NCBI GenBank assembly: GCA_947467145.1
Contig: CANIGJ010000015.1
Span: forward strand, 1-64,000
Length of the DNA stretch: 64,000 bases
Direction: 5' to 3'
Origin: Rhodospirillaceae bacterium
GTDB lineage: Bacteria; Pseudomonadota; Alphaproteobacteria; Rhodospirillales; UBA2165
The first letter of the stretch is position 1, and each line of letters begins with the position of its first letter. This document shows, piece by piece, positions 38,103-46,273 of this stretch. The notes below the pieces were generated by a model, which was given only the letters and a program-made list of their open reading frames with translations, had not been told where the DNA came from and searched no databases. The position numbers and the translations under genes are program-made.

Positions 38103-38652
38103 CGGCTCAAAGATCGGCCTGATCAAACTGATCTGCCTGGCGATCGCCGGGTTGATGGTCGTCACCATCGGCTTGGTCCTCGTCGTTGCCGCGACCAAGC
38201 CCGATACCTTCCGTCTGGCACGCTCGATCACGGTGAACGCGCCGCCGGAGAAGATCGCGCCGTTCATCGAAGACTTCCGCCAATGGGCGCTATGGTCGCC
38301 CTTCGAGAAGATGGGGCCGATGGAACGCAGCTTCAGCGGCGCGGATCGTGGCGTAGGCGCGCATTATGCTTGGGTCGGCGACGCGAAGGTCGGCGCCGGC
38401 AGCATGGACATCGTCGCCGTGACGCCGACTCGCATCGCCATCGATCTCAAATTCACCAAGCCGTTCGAAACCAACAATCTGGCCGAATTCACCCTGGATC
38501 CGAATGGCGGTGTAACGGTGCTGACCTGGGCGATGAGCGGGCCGCTCACCTATTTGTTCAAAGTCGTCCATACAGTGTTCAGCATGGACAACATGGTGGG
38601 CCCGGATTTCGAAGCCGGCCTTGCCAGCCTCAAGACGCTCGCCGAGCAATAG
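38086..38652 (+). CDS. SRPBCC (START-like) family protein with membrane anchor
   Basis: This is a 188-residue protein. One N-terminal membrane helix (LICLAIAGLMVVTIGLVLVVA) is followed by a polyketide-cyclase/SRPBCC domain: LARSITVNAPPEKIAPFIED, WALWSPFEKMGPMERSFSG and LTWAMSGPLTYLFKVV. Such domains bind hydrophobic ligands. It starts at a GTG behind AAGGAG, inside the arsR 3' end. Encoded with an ArsR repressor and an MFS exporter, it may bind the compound sensed by the cassette; this is inference. Confidence 0.85.
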   Translation: MDAANNGSKIGLIKLICLAIAGLMVVTIGLVLVVAATKPDTFRLARSITVNAPPEKIAPFIEDFRQWALWSPFEKMGPMERSFSGADRGVGAHYAWVGDAKVGAGSMDIVAVTPTRIAIDLKFTKPFETNNLAEFTLDPNGGVTVLTWAMSGPLTYLFKVVHTVFSMDNMVGPDFEAGLASLKTLAEQ

Positions 38653-38723
38653 CAGCCAGAGCCTGGACAAGCTGGCCGACACGCTCACAAAAATCTGAAA
38701 CAGAATCGGAGGACATTGACGCC

Positions 38724-39083
38724 ATGAAATATATCGATGGGTTTGTCATTGCGGTGCCCAAGAAGAACGTCGCCGCCTATAAAAAGATGTCGACCACGGC
38801 GGGCAAGGTCTGGATGGAATATGGCGCGCTCGCCTATGTGGAAGCGGTCGGCGATGACGTGAACGTCAAGTTCGGTCTGCCCTTCCCCAAGCTCGCGAAG
38901 CTCAAAAGAAACGAAGTCGTCCTGTTTTCCTACATCGTCTATAAATCGCGCGCACAGCGCGACCGGGTGAACGCCAAGGTGCTGCAAGACCCGCGCCTCG
39001 CGTGGATGATGAATCCGGAATCGATGCCGTTCGACATCAAGCGCATGAGCTGCGGCGGCTTCAAATCAATCGTGGATATGTAA
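38724..39083 (+). CDS. DUF1428 family protein
   Basis: This is a 119-residue protein starting MKYIDGFVIAVPKKNVAAYK, with a KVWMEYGALAYVEAVGDDV strand-helix region and a C-terminal RLAWMMNPESMPFDIKRMSCGGF. The family (YbaA-like, dimeric alpha/beta barrel) has no established reaction. A GGAGG motif lies 12 bases before the ATG. The stop codon overlaps the start of the MFS gene by one base (TAATG). It is often found behind ArsR/SRPBCC genes, as here. Confidence 0.9.
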   Translation: MKYIDGFVIAVPKKNVAAYKKMSTTAGKVWMEYGALAYVEAVGDDVNVKFGLPFPKLAKLKRNEVVLFSYIVYKSRAQRDRVNAKVLQDPRLAWMMNPESMPFDIKRMSCGGFKSIVDM

Positions 39084-40624
39084 TGTCGGTATCGAGTGAG
39101 GTGAGCGCGGGCCCCGAAACGAAACAGAAAGCGACACGGAAGGATTGGATCGGCCTCGCGGTGATTGCCTTGCCGTGCCTGCTCTATTCCATGGACCTGA
39201 CGGTGCTGTACCTTGCGGTGCCGCAACTCACCGCCGATATGAAACCGAGCGCCACGCAGCTTTTGTGGATGCTCGATATCTATGGCTTCTTTGTTGCCGG
39301 TTGCCTGATCACGATGGGCACCCTGGGCGACCGGATCGGCCGGCGCAAAGTCCTGCTGTTCGGCGCGGCGGCGTTCGGCGTGGCCTCCGTTCTCGCCGCT
39401 TTCTCGACGACGGCTGAGATGTTGATCGTGACGCGCGCCCTGCTCGGTATCGCGGCGGCGACCTTGGCGCCCTCCACCCTGTCGCTCATCCGCAATATGT
39501 TTCTGGATACGCGCCAGCGCACAATCGCCATCAGCATCTGGGCGACCAGCTTTTCGGTCGGCGGCGCCATCGGTCCGCTGATCGGCGGCATCATGCTCGA
39601 ATATTTTTGGTGGGGATCGGTCTTTTTGATCGGCGTGCCGGTGATGGTCCTGCTGTTGATCGTCGGGCCGAAACTGCTTCCCGAATTCCGCGATCCCAAT
39701 GCCGGACGGCTCGATATCCTGAGCGCCGGGCTATCGATCGCCGCAGTGCTGTCGATCATCTATGCCGTGAAGCTGGTCGCGGTCGAAGGTGCGTCGCCAG
39801 ATGCTTTGATGGCAATTGTTGGCGGTGTCGGCCTTGGTGTGGGGTTCCTGCGTCGCCAGACGAAACTGGCCGATCCGCTAATCGATATGACCTTGTTTCG
39901 CAATGCGGCATTTTGCGCCGCCATAACGACGAACATGCTGAGCATCTTCGTCGCGTTTTCCGTCTTCATGTTCATGTCGCAATACCTGCAACTCGTGCTC
40001 GGCCTGACACCGTTTATCGCCGGATTGTGGACGGTGCCCTCTTCCATCGGCTTCGTGATCGGCTCGATGGGCGCACCTGTCCTGCTGCGCTTCATGCAGC
40101 CGGCGACGGGCATCGCCGTCGGCTTGGTGATGTCGGCGACTGGCCTGATCATCATGACCGGTGTGGATAGCGGCTATGGCTTAGTGGCTCTAGTGGTGGG
40201 TTCGACCTGCATGGCGCTGGGCCTCGCGCCGACGGTGACCCTGACGACCGATTTCATCATGGGGATCGTGCCGCCCGAACGCGCCGGCGCGGCCTCGGGC
40301 CTGTCCGAAACCGCGGTGGAATTCGGTGGTGCGCTGGGCATCGCGGTGCTCGGCAGTTTCGGCACGGCCGTCTATCGCGGCCAGATGACCCGTTCGATGC
40401 CGAGCGGCGTGCCGCCCGAAGCGGCCGAAGCCGCGCGCTCGACCCTGGGGGCCGCGATGTCGGCGGGGCATCGCCTGCCGGCGCCACTCGGCCCCGATCT
40501 CATTGAGGCGGCGCGCCATGCCTTCACCCATAGCCTGGAGATGATCGCCATCATCTGCGCACTGATCGCGACGGCGGCCGCCGTCTTGGTTGTCATCGCC
40601 GTGCGGCGCGCCCAACCGGCCTAG
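39083..40624 (+). CDS. MFS drug-efflux transporter, DHA2 (14-TM) family
   Basis: This 513-residue inner-membrane proton antiporter is of the EmrB/QacA/SmvA family. About 14 hydrophobic segments are seen. Family motifs are LDIYGFFVAGCLITMGTLGDRIGRR (written here as adjoining pieces LDIYGFFVAGCLI and MGTLGDRIGRR), RALLGIAAATLAPSTLSLI and the motif-C-like SVGGAIGPLIGG. It probably exports cationic or hydrophobic compounds. It is the last gene of the ArsR cassette, translationally coupled to DUF1428, so induction by release of the ArsR repressor is expected. Confidence 0.92.
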   Translation: MSVSSEVSAGPETKQKATRKDWIGLAVIALPCLLYSMDLTVLYLAVPQLTADMKPSATQLLWMLDIYGFFVAGCLITMGTLGDRIGRRKVLLFGAAAFGVASVLAAFSTTAEMLIVTRALLGIAAATLAPSTLSLIRNMFLDTRQRTIAISIWATSFSVGGAIGPLIGGIMLEYFWWGSVFLIGVPVMVLLLIVGPKLLPEFRDPNAGRLDILSAGLSIAAVLSIIYAVKLVAVEGASPDALMAIVGGVGLGVGFLRRQTKLADPLIDMTLFRNAAFCAAITTNMLSIFVAFSVFMFMSQYLQLVLGLTPFIAGLWTVPSSIGFVIGSMGAPVLLRFMQPATGIAVGLVMSATGLIIMTGVDSGYGLVALVVGSTCMALGLAPTVTLTTDFIMGIVPPERAGAASGLSETAVEFGGALGIAVLGSFGTAVYRGQMTRSMPSGVPPEAAEAARSTLGAAMSAGHRLPAPLGPDLIEAARHAFTHSLEMIAIICALIATAAAVLVVIAVRRAQPA

Positions 40625-40640
40625 GGTGTCGTGAGAAAAA

Positions 40641-41375
40641 TCAGGCGCGCCGCACGCGTTCGATGAAGCGTTCGCGCGCCGGCGGCGTGCCGCTATGTCC
40701 GATCGCCTGCGAATGGACGAAGATGCTGCGGTCGAGGAAATATCCGGTCAGGTTCAAGCCATCGAGGATCTGTGCGGCCGGCACGACTTGGGCGTCGCCC
40801 GCGACCAAGAATTGCGGCAAGGCCAGCAGCTTGTCGCGATAGGGTTCGCCGGCAGCCGCCGAGACCGCGCAACCCGAACGCGGGCTGACATAGATCAAGG
40901 TGTCGTTGCGCCCAGTCGCCGCGCAAGTGGTGAGATCGAGACCGAACCCCATCTCGCGCAGCAAGGCGACTTCGAAGCGCACGTAAGCTTCGAGCCAATG
41001 GGCATCGCCCAGATGTTCGATGAGATCGAGCGTATCGCGATAAAGGGCGGCGTGTGCCTCGCGCTCGGGCAGCGCGGTCTCAATCACGGCGCACAGCGAC
41101 GATAGCCCCGCCAGGCGCAACGGATCGTCGAGGATTTGGGCCGCATGGGCATGCGCGAGTTCGCAGGCATAGCTGCCCAGATGATCTTCGAGGCGCGCGC
41201 GCCAATGCGCGTCCAACACATTGCCAGGCTCGTATATTCCCCGCACCTTGCGGCTCGTGCCGCCGCGCACCAGACCCATATGGCGGCCGTGCGCCTCGGT
41301 CAGCAGCGACAGGATGATGGCGTTTTCGCCATGCTTGCGTGCGCTCAGAACGATGCCGCGGTCGGTCCAGTCCAT
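40641..41375 (-). CDS. recO: DNA repair protein RecO
   Basis: RecO loads RecA on SSB-coated DNA in the RecFOR pathway. The 244-residue protein begins WTDRGIVLSARKHGENAIIL, an OB-fold typical of RecO, with GLVRGGTSRKVRGIYEPGN, then a helical domain around LDLIEHLGDAHWLEAYVRFE. The Cys pattern of zinc-binding RecO proteins is mostly missing (two Cys remain, at TTCAATG and SGCAVS). It is the last gene of the long minus-strand core operon, 44 bases after era. Confidence 0.93.
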   Translation of the reverse strand: MDWTDRGIVLSARKHGENAIILSLLTEAHGRHMGLVRGGTSRKVRGIYEPGNVLDAHWRARLEDHLGSYACELAHAHAAQILDDPLRLAGLSSLCAVIETALPEREAHAALYRDTLDLIEHLGDAHWLEAYVRFEVALLREMGFGLDLTTCAATGRNDTLIYVSPRSGCAVSAAAGEPYRDKLLALPQFLVAGDAQVVPAAQILDGLNLTGYFLDRSIFVHSQAIGHSGTPPARERFIERVRRA

Positions 41376-41419
41376 GGCGCGAGTTTAGCGGGTCCTAGGC
41401 GTTGTAGTCCAAGCGTGTC

Positions 41420-42337
41420 TCACGCTTTGTAATCTAAGCCCCAGTCGCGATAGCGCTCGGGGTCGTCCCCCCAGTTCTCGCGCACTTTGACGAACAGGAA
41501 GAGATGGATGCGACGCTCCAGGATCTCTTCCAGTTCCTGACGCGACGAGGCGCCGATCTCCTTGATGCGCGAACCCTTGGCGCCCAGCACGATGGCCTTT
41601 TGCGTATCGCGCTCGACATAGATGGTCTGTTCGATGCGCGCCGAACCGTCGTCCATCTCTTCCCACTTCTCGGTCTCGACCGTCGCGGCGTAGGGCAATT
41701 CCTTGCGGAGCTGCAGAAAGAGCTTCTCGCGCGTGATCTCGGCGGCGAGCAGGCGTTCCGTCATGTCCGACAATTGGTCTTCCGGGAACATCCACGGGCC
41801 GGGACGGACGACTTTGGTGAAATGTGCGATCAGATCGTCGACGCCATCGCCCTTCTCGGCCGAGATCATGAAGATGTTCTCGAACAAGCCCGTTTCGTTG
41901 AGCTCGGTCGCCAGCAACAGCAGCTCGGGCTTGTTGACCAGATCGACCTTGTTGATCACCGCGTCTGCGGGCGCATTCTTGCCTTGGGTGAGCCGTTCGA
42001 GCACGGCCTTGCTGTCGCGGTCGAGCTTGCGTTCGGCATCGACCAGGAACGCGATGCGGTCGGCATCCGCCGCCCCACCCCAGGCTGCCGCCACCATCGC
42101 GCGATCGAGCCGGCGGCGCGGCGCGAAGACGCCGGGCGTGTCGATCAGGATGATCTGGGCCGGACCCGCCATGACGATGCCGAGCACGCGGGTGCGCGTC
42201 GTCTGCACCTTGGGCGAGACGATGGAGACCTTGGAGCCGACCATGCGGTTGACCAGGGTCGACTTGCCGACATTGGGCGCGCCTAGGATGGCGACGAAGC
42301 CGCAGCTCGTTTCTTCTGGATGTTGCGGCTCAGACAT
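41420..42337 (-). CDS. era: GTPase Era
   Basis: Era is an essential GTPase that binds the 3' end of 16S rRNA during 30S subunit maturation. At 305 residues it has G1 GAPNVGKST, G3 DTPG (IDTPGVFAP), G4 NKVD and G5 SAEKG in the N-terminal domain. A C-terminal KH domain has VLGAKGSRIKEIGASSRQEL. The ATG sits in the 3' end of rnc (eight-base overlap), the usual rnc-era coupling. Confidence 0.97.
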   Translation of the reverse strand: MSEPQHPEETSCGFVAILGAPNVGKSTLVNRMVGSKVSIVSPKVQTTRTRVLGIVMAGPAQIILIDTPGVFAPRRRLDRAMVAAAWGGAADADRIAFLVDAERKLDRDSKAVLERLTQGKNAPADAVINKVDLVNKPELLLLATELNETGLFENIFMISAEKGDGVDDLIAHFTKVVRPGPWMFPEDQLSDMTERLLAAEITREKLFLQLRKELPYAATVETEKWEEMDDGSARIEQTIYVERDTQKAIVLGAKGSRIKEIGASSRQELEEILERRIHLFLFVKVRENWGDDPERYRDWGLDYKA

Positions 42338-43028
42338 TATTGACCTTTTTCATCATTTCCTCGGCGGCACGCTGTTCGGCCGCTCGTTTGGACGCACCTT
42401 GTCCGTTCACCGGCGCAAAACCCTGGATCGTCACTTCGACCGTGAAGATCGGTCCATGATCGGGTCCTTCGCGCGACACTTCACGGTAGCTGGGTAGTGC
42501 TAGCCCGCGGCTCTGCACCCATTCCTGCAACGCGGTCTTGGCGTCCTTGGGCGGCGACGGCGTCTCCGCCAGCATAGCGCGCCAGGCGCCGCGAATAAAA
42601 CGCGCTGCCGTCTCCAGCCCGCCATCGATGTAAAGCGCCGCGATGACGGCTTCGCAGGCATCGGCCAGGGTCGCCGGATTGTGGCGCCCGCCGCTGTCTT
42701 CTTCGCTGCGCGCCATGTTGATGTAGGTGCCGAGATCGATTTCGCCGGCGACGCGCGCCAAGGCTTCCTGGCGGACCAGCGCCACATGGCGGCGCGCGAG
42801 TTGGCCTTCGTTTTCGCCCGGAAAGGCCTCGATCAGCATGTCGGCGGCGACGAGGCCGAGGACGCGGTCCCCTAGGAATTCGAGCCGTTCATAGGACTTT
42901 TCCGAGGTGCCGCCGCCGGCATTGGCCAGCATGCTGGAATGCGTCACGGCACGTTCGAGCAGTTCGGGCTGCTTGAAGTCGTATCCGAGGCGGCGGGCGA
43001 GATCGCGCGCGGACGCCGGGGCGCCCAT
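42330..43028 (-). CDS. rnc: Ribonuclease III
   Basis: RNase III cleaves double-stranded RNA, including rRNA precursors. The 232-residue protein has the catalytic signature YERLEFLGDRVLGL, a second acidic site DACEAVIAALYIDGG, and a C-terminal dsRNA-binding domain ending GQGASKRAAEQRAAEEMMK. The start at 43028 lies four bases after the lepB stop. The frame is open far upstream into lepB but homology begins here. Confidence 0.96.
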   Translation of the reverse strand: MGAPASARDLARRLGYDFKQPELLERAVTHSSMLANAGGGTSEKSYERLEFLGDRVLGLVAADMLIEAFPGENEGQLARRHVALVRQEALARVAGEIDLGTYINMARSEEDSGGRHNPATLADACEAVIAALYIDGGLETAARFIRGAWRAMLAETPSPPKDAKTALQEWVQSRGLALPSYREVSREGPDHGPIFTVEVTIQGFAPVNGQGASKRAAEQRAAEEMMKKVNNV

Positions 43029-43032
43029 CGAC

Positions 43033-43791
43033 CTAGTTAATTCCGTTGAAGAAGCGCGAGAAGCGCAGCACCGAGCCGAGTTTCCACACTTCCCAGAGCG
43101 GCGCCGAGCCGTTGGTGGAGAAGAACAGGAATTCCGCCCGTCCCACCAGGTTCTCGCGCGGGATGAAGCCGACTTCCATCGAGCGGCTGTCCTGCGAATT
43201 GTCGCGGTTGTCGCCCATGGCGAAATAATGGCCCGGCGGGACGGTATAGACGCCGGTGTTGTCGTTCGGGCCCTGGTCGCTCTGTTCGCAGATGTAATGC
43301 GCGACGCCGTTCGGCAGGGTTTCGACATAACGTATCGCGCGGATGGCGAGACCGCGCGGGGCTTCGTCGTGGCAGGTATCGCGCACGCGTTCGCGCTGCA
43401 CTGCGGTGCCGTTGATGTGCAGGATGCCGCCGATGACCTGGATGCGGTCGCCCGGCAGGCCGATCAGGCGCTTGATGTAATCGGTCTTGTTGTCGGCCGG
43501 CAGCTTGAAGACGACGACGTCGCCGCGTTGCGGCTCGGTGAAAAGCACGCGGTTGTCGCCGGGAATGAGCGGCAGGCTGAACGGCAAGGAATGCTTCGAA
43601 TAGCCGTAGGAGAATTTGGAGACGAACAGATAGTCGCCGACCAGCAAGGTCGGCTCCATGGAGCCCGACGGGATATTGAACGGCTCGTAGCCGATCGTGC
43701 GCACGCCGATGGCAATGACGACCGCATAGAGGACAGTTTTTACGAAGTCCTTGGTCGAGCTGACCGCGTTGGATCTCATCAGGAATGCCAC
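43033..43791 (-). CDS. lepB: Signal peptidase I
   Basis: LepB removes signal peptides of exported proteins at the inner-membrane surface. The 252-residue protein has one N-terminal membrane helix (FVKTVLYAVVIAIGVRTI), the serine box FNIPSGSMEPTLLVGD, the lysine box GDVVVFKLPADNKTDYIKRL, and the later boxes GDNRDNSQDSR and FIPRENLVGRAEFLFFS. It precedes rnc by four bases. Between lepB and acpS lies a glycosyltransferase gene rather than direct contact. Confidence 0.97.
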   Translation of the reverse strand: MAFLMRSNAVSSTKDFVKTVLYAVVIAIGVRTIGYEPFNIPSGSMEPTLLVGDYLFVSKFSYGYSKHSLPFSLPLIPGDNRVLFTEPQRGDVVVFKLPADNKTDYIKRLIGLPGDRIQVIGGILHINGTAVQRERVRDTCHDEAPRGLAIRAIRYVETLPNGVAHYICEQSDQGPNDNTGVYTVPPGHYFAMGDNRDNSQDSRSMEVGFIPRENLVGRAEFLFFSTNGSAPLWEVWKLGSVLRFSRFFNGIN

Positions 43792-43882
43792 AAGGTTTTG
43801 AAACTACTACAAAATTCGGCGAAACGCGGGGGGATCAAGCCAGCCGAACCCCTCGAAGTCAAGGCCGGGCGCCGGTTTGCGA

Positions 43883-45061
43883 TCATTTCACACCTGTCTC
43901 ATCTATCCGGCGGGCCAGTTCGGCGATTTGGTTCGACCAATCCAGCTTGCGCATGAAGGCAGCCCCCGCCGCGCCGATGCGTTTGCGCTGCTCGGCATCG
44001 TTATAGGCCGCCTCCAGCGCCGCGATCGTCTCATCGAGGTCGGGTTCGCCCCAACCCTCGGTCCCGCCATAAGGCTCGTAGGGCGCGACGGGGCCCTGGA
44101 TGTTCAGGGGATAGCAATGGCCCTCGCCCGCGATATCCAACTGCCCGGTATTCATGGCGAGGATCGACGGGATACCGGCTGCCATCGCCTCCATGGCGAC
44201 GAGGTTGGTCCCGGCCTCGCAACGATTGGGAAATAAGGCAACGTCGGCCGAGGCGAGGAAAGCGGGCATGGCGCGGTTCGGTGCGAGACCCAGATCCTGG
44301 TAGGAGCCCGCCGGCACGCCATTGCGTTCCAGCCAGGCGCCGATGTTCAAAACGCCGTCGGCGCCCTCCTCCGGCTTGCCGTCGATATAACGCGATTGCG
44401 TGATGGTCGGCATGATGGCGGGCCATTGATTGCCCCAGGCGAACATGAGGAAAGCTTCAGGGTGGCGCGCCTGGAACGCGCGGAACGCGGCGATGACGAC
44501 GTCCTGCGCCTTGCGGTATTCGAGTTTGCCGCCCGAAAAGATGACGAAGCGATCTTTCAGGTGCTCGCTGCGCGGCTGCGGACGGAACAACTTGGTATCG
44601 ACACCCTGCAAGACGGTGATGACGTGATTGAGCCCGCGCGCTTCCGCGATGTGCCGGTTCCACTGCGATCCAGTCACGATCAGATCGTAGCCGCGCGCGC
44701 GCGCCAGCCCATCCGCGCTGATATCGGTGTCTTCGAAAAAAATCACGCCGACATTCAACGTGCCGCGCGCGATCTGGTCTTCGATCGGCGGGTGAAAATC
44801 GTTGCGCAGCGCGTGCAGCACGGGGAAATCAAACTCGAGCACGCCGATCTTCTGCAACAGCTCGTCGAGATGCGGCTGACGCTGCAATACGGATTTGAAG
44901 ACCTGCAAAGCATCGGTATCAACGTCGAGCCGATGCGGCGTCATATACAAGACCGGATTGCGACCCTGCTTTTTCAATTGCAGGACGAGATTGGTGCCGT
45001 AGACGCCCCAGCCGGACAGGCTCGACGGTCGCCAGCCGACGGCGATGCTATCGGATGCCAT
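43883..45061 (-). CDS. GT4-type glycosyltransferase within the core operon
   Basis: This 392-residue GT-B glycosyltransferase starts IAVGWRPSSLSGWGVYGTNL, with TVLQGVDTKLFRPQ at the domain junction, FVIFSGGKLEYRKAQDVVI, and the donor-site signature FPNRCEAGTNLVAMEAMAAG (two Glu nine apart). Sugar donor and acceptor are unknown. It starts at 45061, sharing one base with the acpS stop, and ends 91 bases before lepB. It is therefore positioned to be co-expressed with housekeeping genes. The gene is not part of the usual acpS-lepB-rnc order. Confidence 0.85.
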   Translation of the reverse strand: MASDSIAVGWRPSSLSGWGVYGTNLVLQLKKQGRNPVLYMTPHRLDVDTDALQVFKSVLQRQPHLDELLQKIGVLEFDFPVLHALRNDFHPPIEDQIARGTLNVGVIFFEDTDISADGLARARGYDLIVTGSQWNRHIAEARGLNHVITVLQGVDTKLFRPQPRSEHLKDRFVIFSGGKLEYRKAQDVVIAAFRAFQARHPEAFLMFAWGNQWPAIMPTITQSRYIDGKPEEGADGVLNIGAWLERNGVPAGSYQDLGLAPNRAMPAFLASADVALFPNRCEAGTNLVAMEAMAAGIPSILAMNTGQLDIAGEGHCYPLNIQGPVAPYEPYGGTEGWGEPDLDETIAALEAAYNDAEQRKRIGAAGAAFMRKLDWSNQIAELARRIDETGVK

Positions 45062-45468
45062 TAAGTCGCAGTTTTCGGAACGGCGGTGATGATGACGACC
45101 GCTTCGGCCATCGGATATTCGTCGGTGAGCGAAATATCGATCTGCGCCGTCATGCCGGCCGGCGTGATCTGGGCGAGACGTTCCTTGGCGCCGCCGGTCA
45201 GTTCCATCGTCGGCTTGCCGCCCTTCAGATTGATGACGCCCATGTCGCGATGAAACACGCCACGGCGAAAGCCAGTGCCGAGCGCCTTGGAACAGGCTTC
45301 CTTGGCGGCGTAACGCTTGGCGTAGGATTCCACGCGCAGTAGCCGTCCTTCGGATTTTTCCTTTTCGACCTGGGTGAAGCAGCGGTCGATGAAACGCTGG
45401 CCGAATTTCGCCAAGGTCTTTTCGATCCGTGTGATGTCGATCAGGTCGGTGCCGATACCCAAGATCAT
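45061..45468 (-). CDS. acpS: Holo-[acyl-carrier-protein] synthase
   Basis: AcpS attaches 4'-phosphopantetheine from CoA to apo-ACP for fatty-acid synthesis. The 135-residue protein has the two family motifs [13 protein letters not shown] at the N-terminus and [16 protein letters not shown] in the middle, binding Mg and CoA. It lies two bases after pdxJ in the common pdxJ-acpS order. Confidence 0.97.
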   Translation of the reverse strand: MILGIGTDLIDITRIEKTLAKFGQRFIDRCFTQVEKEKSEGRLLRVESYAKRYAAKEACSKALGTGFRRGVFHRDMGVINLKGGKPTMELTGGAKERLAQITPAGMTAQIDISLTDEYPMAEAVVIITAVPKTAT

Positions 45469-45470
45469 GC

Positions 45471-46235
45471 TTAGGCGGACCGCTCACCGGCGCTTGCTGC
45501 ACGCGCCTTGTCCATCAGCGCGCGCATGCGGCGGATGGCGCTGTCGAGGCCGCCGAAGATCGCTTCGCCGATCAGGAAGTGGCCGATATTGAGCTCGACG
45601 ATTTCGGGGATCTCAGCGATCGGGCCGACATTGTCGAAGGTCAGCCCATGCCCGGCGTGGCATTCGAGCCCGATGCTTGCGGCATGACGTGCTGCCGTGC
45701 GGATGCGCTCAAGCTCGGCGTCGCGCGCCGCACCGTTGAGCAGGCAATAAGACCCGGTGTGCAGTTCCACGACGGGTGCGCCAATGGATTTGGCGGCGTC
45801 GAGTTGCACGGGATCGGGTTCGATGAACAGTGAGACGCGCACGCCGCGCTCGCGCAGCTTTGTCGCCAGCGGTTTCAGCCGGTCGTGTCCGCCGACAGCA
45901 TCAAGCCCGCCCTCTGTCGTTCGCTCTTCGCGCTTTTCCGGCACGATGCAGGCCGCGTGCGGCCCGTGACGCAGCGCGATGGCGAGCATCTCGTCGGTTG
46001 CCGCCATTTCCAGGTTCAGCGGTAAGGTCAGATCGCGCATCAGGCGATCGATATCGCCGTCCGAGATATGGCGGCGGTCTTCGCGCAGGTGCGCGGTGAT
46101 GCCGTCGGCCCCCGCCTTCTGCGCGGCGACGGCCGCGCGCACAGGATCAGGGAAATCGCCGCCGCGCGCATTACGGATGGTGGCGACGTGATCGACATTG
46201 ATGCCGAGGCGAAGGGGGCGGCTCACGTTAGGCAT
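45471..46235 (-). CDS. pdxJ: Pyridoxine 5'-phosphate synthase
   Basis: PdxJ condenses 1-deoxyxylulose 5-phosphate with aminoacetone phosphate to pyridoxine 5'-phosphate in the DXP-dependent vitamin B6 route. The 254-residue TIM barrel shows [45 protein letters not shown], and the late [15 protein letters not shown] with [12 protein letters not shown]. It lies 38 bases after spoT and is followed by acpS. Confidence 0.97.
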   Translation of the reverse strand: MPNVSRPLRLGINVDHVATIRNARGGDFPDPVRAAVAAQKAGADGITAHLREDRRHISDGDIDRLMRDLTLPLNLEMAATDEMLAIALRHGPHAACIVPEKREERTTEGGLDAVGGHDRLKPLATKLRERGVRVSLFIEPDPVQLDAAKSIGAPVVELHTGSYCLLNGAARDAELERIRTAARHAASIGLECHAGHGLTFDNVGPIAEIPEIVELNIGHFLIGEAIFGGLDSAIRRMRALMDKARAASAGERSA

Positions 46236-46273
46236 TTCTTGAAGCTGGCCTCTTGAAGCTGATCGATCGCCGG

